Shown: positions 8,060 to 15,775 of the stretch, in pieces
Position numbering within the stretch: position 1 is the first letter of the stretch
Layout of the letters: the number at the start of each line of letters is the position of its first letter
Origin: Lachnospiraceae bacterium
GTDB lineage: Bacteria; Bacillota; Clostridia; Lachnospirales; Lachnospiraceae
Assembly: GCA_016282745.1 (NCBI GenBank)
Contig: JAEELL010000143.1
Location: 1-64,000 of the forward strand
Direction of reading: 5' to 3'
Length of the DNA stretch: 64,000 bases
Made by a program: the position numbers and the translations under genes
The notes under the pieces: model-generated
What the model was told of the DNA's origin: nothing
The model's database searches: none
What the model saw: only the letters and a program-made list of their open reading frames with translations

Positions 8060-8965
8060 TTATATTTCCACTTCACCGTCAAACACTTTTGTTGCAGGAC
8101 CTGTCATAAATGCAGAATGATTTTCATCCCCATCCCACTCGATTAACAAATCACCACCAAGCAATTTCACTGTAACTTCATTATCTGTGTATCCGTTAAT
8201 AATACTTGATACCGCAACAGCTGTTGCACCTGTTCCGCAGGCAAGTGTCTCGCCCGAACCTCGCTCCCACACACGCATTTCAACAGTATTTCTGTCAATT
8301 ACGCGAACAAACTCTGTATTTACTCTGTTTGGGAATGCAGGGTGCGTCTCAAATAGCGGTCCCCAGTAATCTAACAAGAATTCCTCAACTGGCTCATTTA
8401 TGTACACAATGGCATGTGGATTTCCCATAGAAACACATGTAACCTTAAATTTTCTTGTCACCACCTCAAGCTCTGCATTTTTAATGATTTCATCACAGTA
8501 ACTCTTAAAGTTGTCATTCTCTCCATATATGTTTTCTTTATTTCCTTGGAAATATGAAGGATCACAAGGAATCTTCTCCGGTGCAAGAATAGGTGCCCCC
8601 ATATCAACTTTTGCTGATTTCACTGTGTTTGTTGCTTCATCAACAGTTACTTCTATCTTCTTAATTCCGGCAAGTGTCTCCACATTGATAGTCTTGCTTT
8701 TAACAATTCCATTGTCATAAACATACTTAGCCACGCATCTTACACCGTTGCCGCACATTTCGCCACGTGAGCCGTCAGCATTGTACATTTCCATCTCACA
8801 ATCAGCAACCTCTGAAGGATTAATGAAGATAATACCATCGGAGCCAATTCCAAAATGACTTTTCGACAATTCAATAGCAAGTTCAGACTTGTTATCCACA
8901 TTCTCCTCAAAACCATTCACATATACATAATCATTTCCCAATCCATGCATCTTCGTAAACTTCAT
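8060..8965 (-). CDS. dapF: Diaminopimelate epimerase
   Basis: DapF interconverts LL- and meso-diaminopimelate for lysine and peptidoglycan synthesis in the cytoplasm. The protein starts MKFTKMHGLGNDYVYV. It carries both catalytic cysteine motifs, CGNGVRC in the N-terminal half and ACGTGATA in the C-terminal half. Length (301) is slightly above the usual 275-285 residues. A GTG three codons upstream is possible, but it lies only three bases from the GGAG site. It follows purF by 75 bp on the same strand and may be co-transcribed, although a weak hairpin lies between. Confidence 0.95.
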   Translation of the reverse strand: MKFTKMHGLGNDYVYVNGFEENVDNKSELAIELSKSHFGIGSDGIIFINPSEVADCEMEMYNADGSRGEMCGNGVRCVAKYVYDNGIVKSKTINVETLAGIKKIEVTVDEATNTVKSAKVDMGAPILAPEKIPCDPSYFQGNKENIYGENDNFKSYCDEIIKNAELEVVTRKFKVTCVSMGNPHAIVYINEPVEEFLLDYWGPLFETHPAFPNRVNTEFVRVIDRNTVEMRVWERGSGETLACGTGATAVAVSSIINGYTDNEVTVKLLGGDLLIEWDGDENHSAFMTGPATKVFDGEVEI

Positions 8966-9015
8966 AATTTTCACTCTCTCCTTTTAACAAAATCAATTCA
9001 TAACCAAATATATAT

Positions 9016-9041
9016 GTTTCAAAAAGTATAGTTTTTGAAAC
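9016..9041 (-). terminator. Hairpin between purF and dapF
   Basis: A perfect 10-bp stem (GTTTCAAAAA / TTTTTGAAAC) with a 6-base loop starts at the purF stop codon. No strong T-run follows on the minus strand, so it may be a partial terminator or an mRNA-processing structure. Confidence 0.4.
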
Positions 9042-10537
9042 TACACCGGGTAGTTGTTGTCGAAACATGCCTTGCAGATTGGCAAATCCCCAACCATTGT
9101 TTTAAAATCTTCTATTTCAAGATACTGCAGCGAATCTGCTCCGATATTCTTACAAATGAAGTCAACTGAGTGCTCTGACGCAATCAGCTGTTTGCTGCTA
9201 GGAACATCTGTGCCATAATAGCAAGGATACAAAAAAGGTGGGGAACTTATTTTTACGTGCACCTGTTTTGCCCCGGCTTTTTTAAGCATCTCGATAATCT
9301 GTTTCATTGTAGTCCCTCTGACTATGGAGTCATCTATGATTACTATATTTTTGTCTCTGACTACATTATCTATTACACTAAGCTTCATATGAACAGCTTC
9401 TCTTCGTTCTTCATCAGTTGGCTTAATGAAACTTCTTCCTATATAACTATTTTTGTGGAATGCCAGCGCAAATGGAATTCCGGATTCTTTTGCATAACCT
9501 GCTGCTGCCGCAAGGCCGGAGTCCGGAACACCAACTACGATATCTGCATCTATTTTTGATTTTCTGGCAAGTGCTCTTCCTGCACGTTCACGTGCCTCAT
9601 GGACTTCAATACCGTCAATCACTGAATCAAGCCTTGCAAAATAAATGTATTCAAAAATACAATGGGCATGTTTCTTGTTGCACAAATCCTCATTTGAACT
9701 GATCCCCTCCGGGGTTATTGTTATGATTTCTCCCGGCTTCACATCACGAATAACTTCACCTCCGATTGTTGTAATTGCCACACTCTCAGAAGCAAAGATA
9801 TAAGCGTTATCTCTTTTTCCAAGAACCAACGGTTTGATTCCCTGAGGATCACGCATTCCCACCAGTTTTCTCGGACTCATCACAATGACTGCATAACCGC
9901 CATGAATTTTATCAGCAGTATTTTCCACCGCCTCTTCAATCGAGCCTGACTTTACCCTCTCGCTAATAATCTCATAGGTTAGAACTTCTGAATCAGATGA
10001 TGTGTAATGAGCCTGTCCTCTGTACATCTGTTTTTCTTTTATTTCACCGGCATTTACAATGTTGCCGTTGTGCACTAATGCCAAACTTCCCTTAATATAA
10101 TTCATTGCAATAGGCTGAGCATTTTCAGGCGTGCTTCCTCCGGTTGTAGAATATCTGACATGCCCCACCCCGATATTTCCAATCAGTTTTTTCGAATTGG
10201 CATCTGCTGTTTTGTCAAAATCAGTATTATCAAACACCTCGCTGACCAGACCCATTCCTTTCTTGGTGTTGATATTTCCCATAGGACCTGCTGTATCTGA
10301 AACCGACATACCTGCCGACTCCTGTCCTCTGTGCTGCAATGCAATCAATCCATAATAAATGTCCTTTGAAACATTTACTCCTTCAGGTGCATAAATACCA
10401 AACACTCCACATTCTTCATGGAGTTTGTCATCATAACTTCCGGCTTCATAGGAATTTTCTTCGTAACTGCCGGCTTCATAGGAATTTTTTTCACATTTGC
10501 CCATTTGATTTCTACATGGTAAATTTTCGTTTTGCAC
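9041..10537 (-). CDS. purF: Amidophosphoribosyltransferase with long repetitive propeptide
   Basis: PurF makes phosphoribosylamine from PRPP and glutamine, the first step of purine synthesis. The Ntn-type N-terminal nucleophile is the Cys of EECGVFGIY; the PRPP loop VIIDDSIVRGTTMKQI is present. The start is a GTG at 10537, because AAGGAGG lies six bases before it; the ATG at 10558 lies upstream of that site. The Cys is then residue 43, giving a propeptide of about 42 residues, long compared with the 11 of Bacillus subtilis PurF. It contains a ten-residue tandem repeat, NSYEAGSYEE then NSYEAGSYDD. Length is 498. A promoter and a leader hairpin lie upstream. Confidence 0.94.
   Translation of the reverse strand: MQNENLPCRNQMGKCEKNSYEAGSYEENSYEAGSYDDKLHEECGVFGIYAPEGVNVSKDIYYGLIALQHRGQESAGMSVSDTAGPMGNINTKKGMGLVSEVFDNTDFDKTADANSKKLIGNIGVGHVRYSTTGGSTPENAQPIAMNYIKGSLALVHNGNIVNAGEIKEKQMYRGQAHYTSSDSEVLTYEIISERVKSGSIEEAVENTADKIHGGYAVIVMSPRKLVGMRDPQGIKPLVLGKRDNAYIFASESVAITTIGGEVIRDVKPGEIITITPEGISSNEDLCNKKHAHCIFEYIYFARLDSVIDGIEVHEARERAGRALARKSKIDADIVVGVPDSGLAAAAGYAKESGIPFALAFHKNSYIGRSFIKPTDEERREAVHMKLSVIDNVVRDKNIVIIDDSIVRGTTMKQIIEMLKKAGAKQVHVKISSPPFLYPCYYGTDVPSSKQLIASEHSVDFICKNIGADSLQYLEIEDFKTMVGDLPICKACFDNNYPV
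10431..10490. repeat. Two 30-bp direct repeats in the purF propeptide
   Basis: Units at 10431-10460 and 10461-10490 differ at a few positions and encode the NSYEAGSYEE/NSYEAGSYDD duplication ahead of the catalytic Cys. Confidence 0.9.
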
Positions 10538-10554
10538 TTTGTGCCTCCTTAAAA

Positions 10555-10592
10555 ACAAAAAAAGACACTTCGAGTACTATACTCAAAGCGCC
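10555..10592 (-). terminator. Terminator-like hairpin in the purF leader
   Basis: The minus-strand stem GGCGCTTTGAG / CTCGAAGTGTC pairs over 11 bp with three G-U wobbles and is followed by TTTTTTTG. It lies downstream of the purF promoter and just before the ribosome site, so it may act as an attenuator. No antiterminator or purine-aptamer pattern is evident. Confidence 0.6.
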
Positions 10593-10658
10593 CTTGCTTC
10601 TCAAAATCATTTTTTGTATTTATTTAATCGGAATAATTGTATCATTCCCACAGTTCAA

Positions 10659-10688
10659 ATTATAATCACCGCAAAAAAAGAATGTCAA
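10659..10688 (-). promoter_or_regulatory. purF promoter, consensus sigma-A
   Basis: TTGACA (10683-10688), an 18-bp spacer and TATAAT (10659-10664) on the minus strand predict a transcript start near 10652. This leaves a leader of about 115 nt that contains the hairpin. Confidence 0.75.
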
Positions 10689-10857
10689 TAAAACTTATTG
10701 AAACCGCAAAAATAGTTAATTATCTTAAGGTTTAAAACGCATTAAACAAAACATCTTCTTATTTAAACTTAATAATATAATGAATTGTGTAGCTAAAACT
10801 TATGATACTTAATCAGTATGAAGAATTCAGTTTACTTTTCCTCTGTAATTATTGTCA

Positions 10858-12561
10858 CTATTTCTTAACTTTTATTGCCTTTGACCATTTTCCTTTAATA
10901 ATTTTATTTTGTACTTTTCGATATCCCCTTACTCTTACAAATACTATCTTGTACTTTGCTATTTTTTTAAATTTAATAGATATATTAATCTTCGATGTTT
11001 TTTTCTTTAACAATTTTTTTTTGAATTTCTTATCTTTTGATATTTGTAATTCATATCCATTAACATTTCCAAGTTTGTAAATTGAAAGTTTAAGTTTCAG
11101 CTTTTTTATCTTAGCATTTTTTATTTTTGCTTTCCCTACAAATATATTCTCTTTGGCGGTAAATGTAGTAGTTTTTTCTTTTATCGTTGTACCTGATTCT
11201 GTTTCATTGCTTGATGCTGTATCAGATTCTGTCTCCGGCTCTTTTGCTGTCACAGATTCTGTCTCCGGCTCTTTTGCTGTCACAGATTCTATCTCCGGCT
11301 CTTTTGCTGTCACAGATTCTGTCTCCGGCTCTTTTGCTGTCACAGATTCTGTCTCCGACTCTTTTGCTGTCACAGATTCTGTCTCCGATTCAGGTTCGTA
11401 AGGTATTTTTGACTCTACGAACTTCAGCCCTTTTTCTGTAGCATACGCATAAGCGGTTGAATCCTGATATCCTTCAATTACAAGATCTGATAATCCTCTT
11501 AATGAACTAAATATATAATTCATATCGCAATTTGGATTAAGCACTGTTATTTTTTTTATGGATGTACAATTATCCAAAGCTCCATTCTCTATTTTTTTTA
11601 CTGTCGACGGAAATGTGACACTTTCTAATGAAGCTGCATAACAGAATGCATCTTCTCCAACAGTATTTACTCCCTTTGGCACTTCATATGCTATATCATT
11701 TTTTCCAACAGCGTAGTGAATCATTCTTGAAATATCTTTTGAAAAAATACTTCCATCCACAGAACAGTACTCCTGATTCTCATCTTCAACATAAAAATCT
11801 TCCACTTTACATATCTCTGTAAACGGTACTTCACTTCCAAGTGATGTAAGCATTGCCGGAATGCCAATATATTTCAGATTCTGATTGTAATCAAATGCAT
11901 ATTCACCCAATTCTGTTACTGTATCAGGAATAAAAAAGCTATCCTCCTCTCTTCCTGCAGGATAAAGAATTAGTTTTGTTTTTGCTTTGTTATATAGAAC
12001 TCCGTTTTCTGATGAATAATCCTGGTTTTCTTCATCAACTGTTATATTTTTTAGAGCACAGCATTTTTCAAAAGCTATTTGCCCCATATTCTTAAATGAC
12101 TTTGGAATATTAATCTCTGTCAGTTTACTACAGCCCCAGAATGTTCCGTATCCAACACTCTCCAATGATGATGGTAGTTGTATTTTCTTAATACCTGCTT
12201 TCCAAAAAACAGTTGATCCAATGTTTGTTATCCCCTCTTCAATAATCACCTCATCAATCTCTCTGTCAAATCGATAATTATCATCAATCGCTCCTGTCCC
12301 ACTTATCGTAAGTTTCTTTGTATCTATATGATATTCCCATCGTGCATTGGCTCCACAGCTGCCTGTTTGAACATTAACATCTGCAATCACTTCATCTGGT
12401 TGCTGTTCATTATTCATTACAAACTGGTTCAATTGCATATTCTCTATTCTTTCTTCGAATATGTTTTTCTCCTCCGCACTTATTATTCCATTTTGTGTTC
12501 CAATGGAAATTAAAGATAAGCTCACACAAATACATGTTATTATCTTTAAACTTTTTTTCAT
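10858..12561 (-). CDS. Secreted BspA-like leucine-rich-repeat protein
   Basis: The 567-residue exported protein has an N-terminal hydrophobic signal and several LRR_5/BspA-type repeats at about residues 85-385 (for example ESVGYGTFWGCSKLTEINIP). A repetitive Glu/Thr/Ser stretch follows at about 385-445, with about six copies of ETESVTAKEP. The C-terminus is a very Lys-rich FN3-like domain ending KGKWSKAIKVKK, similar in style to the tail of the GH16 gene at 50442. Such proteins act at the cell surface in adhesion or peptide display; the role here is inferred. It starts eight bases after the membrane-anchored protein gene and closes the putative RiPP operon. Confidence 0.85.
   Translation of the reverse strand: MKKSLKIITCICVSLSLISIGTQNGIISAEEKNIFEERIENMQLNQFVMNNEQQPDEVIADVNVQTGSCGANARWEYHIDTKKLTISGTGAIDDNYRFDREIDEVIIEEGITNIGSTVFWKAGIKKIQLPSSLESVGYGTFWGCSKLTEINIPKSFKNMGQIAFEKCCALKNITVDEENQDYSSENGVLYNKAKTKLILYPAGREEDSFFIPDTVTELGEYAFDYNQNLKYIGIPAMLTSLGSEVPFTEICKVEDFYVEDENQEYCSVDGSIFSKDISRMIHYAVGKNDIAYEVPKGVNTVGEDAFCYAASLESVTFPSTVKKIENGALDNCTSIKKITVLNPNCDMNYIFSSLRGLSDLVIEGYQDSTAYAYATEKGLKFVESKIPYEPESETESVTAKESETESVTAKEPETESVTAKEPEIESVTAKEPETESVTAKEPETESDTASSNETESGTTIKEKTTTFTAKENIFVGKAKIKNAKIKKLKLKLSIYKLGNVNGYELQISKDKKFKKKLLKKKTSKINISIKFKKIAKYKIVFVRVRGYRKVQNKIIKGKWSKAIKVKK
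11221..11391. repeat. 30-bp tandem repeat, about 5.7 copies
   Basis: Near-perfect 30-bp units run from 11221 to about 11391 inside the LRR gene and encode the ETESVTAKEP linker. The long plus-strand ORFs here are by-products of this repeat. Confidence 0.95.
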
Positions 12562-12569
12562 ACTTTTTC

Positions 12570-13526
12570 CTACCTTTCAACAATTTGTACATCAATTATC
12601 TGACTTGTCCCCTTACTAAAATGGTTTGCCACAGACATAACAGAACCTTTCGAGTCAATATTTTCAAATGGAACTCTATATGTAATTCCGCCAAGATAAG
12701 CGCCTCCGATTTGAATATATTTATAGTAAACATACACTTTCTTATATTTTTGTTCTGTCTTATTGATGAGTGTTAACTGTTCATTTTCTTCTTTAATCTC
12801 AAACACATCACTCATCAGTGACTGTCCTTTAATGTAAGAACTAATCACTTCCCCACTCTCATAACTATCCTTTTCGCTAAATATTCGCTTATTCTTTTCC
12901 AAAACCAACGCTGAAGTTTTTGGTAACAGATTAGTCACCCTATATTCCGCTTTTTCTTTTTTATTTATGGGAATGCTAATATCTGCTACTTGAAGCATCT
13001 CGTCAGATAAATTTGTAATAACAATAGATGAGACACCTGAAATTGGTTCATCACTTCCATCTTCCAGATATGTACCGGTATAACTGCCATACGCTTCTAT
13101 CTTCAACCTGATATCAGATAATTTGACTGATTGCTCACCTTTCTTTACTTCTTTTTCATTATTCTGAACGAAACCCTGAATATCCTGTATATCAAGCTTT
13201 CCTTTTCCAGGAGTAGATAAACCTGATGAAAGCTCAATTTTTACTGAATCATCATCCTCTATAATAGTTGAATTATCATTAACAAAATCTCTTGTAGTCT
13301 CCGGCATTTGAGCATTCTTATCCGTTGTTTTTTCTTCTGTGGTACTTGTTGTATATGTTTTCGAATCCACATTATCATTTACGGTTTCAACAACTCTTTT
13401 TTGAATCATTTCATCTTTTGTATTACCTTGTTTTTTTTCAAACATCAAGTATAACAGTGGAATACAAACCATACTAAACAACAGTATTAATGTTGCAACT
13501 GTTTTAATTATTCTTCTTTTTTTCAT
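12570..13526 (-). CDS. Membrane-anchored hypothetical protein of the RiPP locus
   Basis: The 318-residue protein starts MKKRRIIKTVATLILLFSMV, a single N-terminal membrane anchor. A Thr/Glu/Asp-rich low-complexity stretch (about 40-100) and an outer domain (about 120-318) without a motif I recognise follow. The domain has SSIVITNLSDEMLQVADISI and YKKVYVYYKYIQIGGAYLGG, which suggests beta-sandwich structure. It overlaps the radical SAM gene by 23 bp with GAGGTGA as ribosome site, so translation is probably coupled. It may help export, display or sense the modified peptide; this rests only on position. Confidence 0.75.
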   Translation of the reverse strand: MKKRRIIKTVATLILLFSMVCIPLLYLMFEKKQGNTKDEMIQKRVVETVNDNVDSKTYTTSTTEEKTTDKNAQMPETTRDFVNDNSTIIEDDDSVKIELSSGLSTPGKGKLDIQDIQGFVQNNEKEVKKGEQSVKLSDIRLKIEAYGSYTGTYLEDGSDEPISGVSSIVITNLSDEMLQVADISIPINKKEKAEYRVTNLLPKTSALVLEKNKRIFSEKDSYESGEVISSYIKGQSLMSDVFEIKEENEQLTLINKTEQKYKKVYVYYKYIQIGGAYLGGITYRVPFENIDSKGSVMSVANHFSKGTSQIIDVQIVER

Positions 13527-15444
13527 CTAATTCACCTCGACAGCAAGATAGAAACGAATCTGTCATCTGACAAACATAATCCGGTTTTTCCATCTTTGAA
13601 TCTATTTTTTCTGCTAATGCCATTGCTCCACATATTCTACATGCATGTTGTTTACTACATGTCTTGCATCCATTAGGCAAACTATACGCATCCATCATAT
13701 CATTGAGACATTTCCAACTTTTCTCAATGCCATCTCTTAAAGGATAAGTAGCAGGCTCTGTCATCAGTCCACAGGGAACCAACTTTCCATCATATGTTAT
13801 ACAAAAACGTTTAGTTCCCGCTCCGCATTCGAAACCTGATTTTGAAATTGCATATATTGATTTTTCATCAAGCATTCTGTTCATATGGAAGTAGAATTCT
13901 TTATCACTCATATCATTTTTCTCTGCTTGAAATAAAATCTTTCCGGCTTCGTTAGGTGGTAATCTGTAACAGTCATTATTGCAAGTATACCTTCTCATTT
14001 GAGGAAAAATATAGCTGTTTATCTTCACAGGTATATTTCGCAGCTTCGCGATTAGATACAGCATTTCCAGTTCCTCCTTGTTATCTGCAGTTATACTAAG
14101 ACTCATTTCAATCTGTATACCTGCCTCCAAAAGCAAATCAATACCTTTAATCGCAGCATCAAAACCTCCCGGATTATTGCATAACACACTATAGGTTTCA
14201 TTGTCTTTTCCATACAATGTTACGTGAACCTTTTCAGGTGGCATCTTTTTCAGCCATTCAACATTATCTCTGTTTATCAATGTTCCATTAGTGTTAATTG
14301 AAACTTCTATTCCTTCTTTTTTTAATCCTTCATAAATTTGTCGGAAATCTGTCCTCAAAAAAGGCTCTCCCCCTGTCAACAACAGTTTATTCATTCCCAA
14401 CTTTTTAAATTCGCAACCTAGATTTACCCACTCTTTAGCCGTCAGTTCCGCATCTTTTTTACTAACCGTATAATCTACACCATCAGTTCTTATATAACAC
14501 ATTTTGCACATCATGTTACATCTATTGGTCAGTTCAAATGTTCCTTGTATCCCGTTGGTATCCCATAATGTATCCCCCACAAGATTTACTGCTTCTTTTC
14601 CGGGATAGCACTTTAACTGATAAACCGGAATACGCCTTGCAATTTTGTCGACAATATCAACGCACTTTGTCAGAGATTCTCCGTCCCAATTAACCATAGC
14701 CATCCGTGGTAATAAAATCCTGTGAAGCTGATTCTGTACGATTTTCTCTATTTTGTTATGCTTTGCCTGCTGTAGCATAATAATAGCTCTGACAGGTGCA
14801 CCCTCATTTATATAGATATCAGAACTTCCTGCCCAAGGAGAACCGTACGCTACAATCTCATCATCTTCCAATCTGATAACAACTCTGTCGCCGTTAATAA
14901 TCCTACTGTTCTTATATTTTTCCCACAGCTTTGCCTGAGTAGATTTTCCTATCCCGGACGGTCCGGTAAAAATAATCGCCTCATCTTTTTGTTTTACAAC
15001 CGACCCATGCATCATTATGCACCCATAGAAAGGCAAAACAAAATCAATCGCTAACAATGCACTAAAAAAGCCTTTATTTGAACTATCTTGTGCAAACTGT
15101 TCATCTATATAAATATGCGCCTTTTTCTCTTTCATTTCAAATTGTGTCACACAATTCCAAAATACCGCCGTGCCGTTTTCTATAAAACTGTTAAATGAGA
15201 ATAGAAGTGTATATCTTGCATCTCCATTATTATACGCAACATAATTATCACCTCTCGCCAGCTGTATACCTGACACTTTATCCAAAGGATTATCTACTAT
15301 TCTGACATTATATTGAATATCAATTATATGTTTACTTACATCTGTATCATTTGACAAAAATGGTATCCATCTATCCTCATCCAATAAAAACGGAGGATTC
15401 ACTATACCAATTTTAAGTCCCGCAATATCTAATAATATATCCAT
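13504..15444 (-). CDS. HPr-kinase-like / radical SAM-SPASM fusion, probable peptide maturase
   Basis: The 646-residue protein fuses two modules. Residues about 1-290 resemble the HprK-like kinases of RiPP clusters: MMHGSVV around H146, Walker A GPSGIGKST (161-169), then INGDRVVIR and GSPWAG. Residues about 300-640 form a radical SAM domain with CxxxCxxC (C309, C313, C316), a TGGEPFLR motif and a Cys-rich SPASM tail (FECGAGTKRFC, VPCG, CKTCSKQHACRIC) for extra Fe-S clusters. SPASM enzymes install thioether, C-C or epimer modifications on peptides. HprK-like kinases phosphorylate some lasso peptides. A short peptide gene lies 85 bp upstream, so it is the likely substrate. The exact chemistry is unknown. 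Confidence 0.88.
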   Translation of the reverse strand: MDILLDIAGLKIGIVNPPFLLDEDRWIPFLSNDTDVSKHIIDIQYNVRIVDNPLDKVSGIQLARGDNYVAYNNGDARYTLLFSFNSFIENGTAVFWNCVTQFEMKEKKAHIYIDEQFAQDSSNKGFFSALLAIDFVLPFYGCIMMHGSVVKQKDEAIIFTGPSGIGKSTQAKLWEKYKNSRIINGDRVVIRLEDDEIVAYGSPWAGSSDIYINEGAPVRAIIMLQQAKHNKIEKIVQNQLHRILLPRMAMVNWDGESLTKCVDIVDKIARRIPVYQLKCYPGKEAVNLVGDTLWDTNGIQGTFELTNRCNMMCKMCYIRTDGVDYTVSKKDAELTAKEWVNLGCEFKKLGMNKLLLTGGEPFLRTDFRQIYEGLKKEGIEVSINTNGTLINRDNVEWLKKMPPEKVHVTLYGKDNETYSVLCNNPGGFDAAIKGIDLLLEAGIQIEMSLSITADNKEELEMLYLIAKLRNIPVKINSYIFPQMRRYTCNNDCYRLPPNEAGKILFQAEKNDMSDKEFYFHMNRMLDEKSIYAISKSGFECGAGTKRFCITYDGKLVPCGLMTEPATYPLRDGIEKSWKCLNDMMDAYSLPNGCKTCSKQHACRICGAMALAEKIDSKMEKPDYVCQMTDSFLSCCRGELDEKKKNN

Positions 15445-15465
15445 ACTGCCCCTTCTATTATATAG

Positions 15466-15502
15466 AATACCCCTTTCCCGAACTCATCTGAAAAGGGGTA
15501 TT
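15466..15502 (-). other. Hairpin between precursor and maturase genes
   Basis: AATACCCCTTT (15466-15476) pairs with AAAAGGGGTATT (15491-15502). Only a weak T-run follows on the minus strand, so it may be a partial terminator that keeps maturase below precursor levels, as is usual in RiPP operons. Confidence 0.55.
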
Positions 15503-15529
15503 ATACTATTATACCAATTATATTTTCTA

Positions 15530-15760
15530 TTACGAGAATAGATTTGCTGTGTGATAGCAATATGGAATACTTGTGTCCAATGTGGCTACATAAGCTCTCC
15601 AGTTGGATTCATCATTTGGGTCCAATCCAGCCGCACTACATTCTATCTCATACTGACTTCTATAAAAATTATACATTTCTCTTGAAATATCTGACATCAA
15701 TCCTATATCAGGAAGAAGTGTTTCAAATTCTATCTCTGGTCTTATATATTCTCTCTTCAT
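15530..15760 (-). CDS. Putative RiPP precursor peptide
   Basis: The 76-residue peptide begins MKREYIRPEIEFETLL, the K/R-x-Y-x-x-P-x-x-E type of leader seen on peptides encoded beside radical SAM/SPASM, PqqD and HprK-like genes. The rest is rich in Tyr, Ser, Asn and Asp, with two Cys and the tail IPYCYHTANLFS. AAAGGAG lies nine bases before the ATG. It sits 15 bp after the large GH16 gene and 85 bp before the HprK-radical SAM fusion, with a hairpin between. Leader/core boundary and modified residues cannot be set from one sequence. I infer that it is the substrate of the fusion enzyme. Confidence 0.7.
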   Translation of the reverse strand: MKREYIRPEIEFETLLPDIGLMSDISREMYNFYRSQYEIECSAAGLDPNDESNWRAYVATLDTSIPYCYHTANLFS

Positions 15761-15775
15761 TTTTCTCTACTCCTT

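Noticed and set aside
10593-10660. Possible purine riboswitch or T-box upstream of purF
   Set aside because: Neither the purine aptamer core nor a T-box TGGNACCGCG sequence is present.
11153-11441. Plus-strand ORFs rich in Ser/Val/Leu opposite the LRR gene
   Set aside because: They are read-through of the 30-bp tandem repeat on the opposite strand, with no ribosome site.
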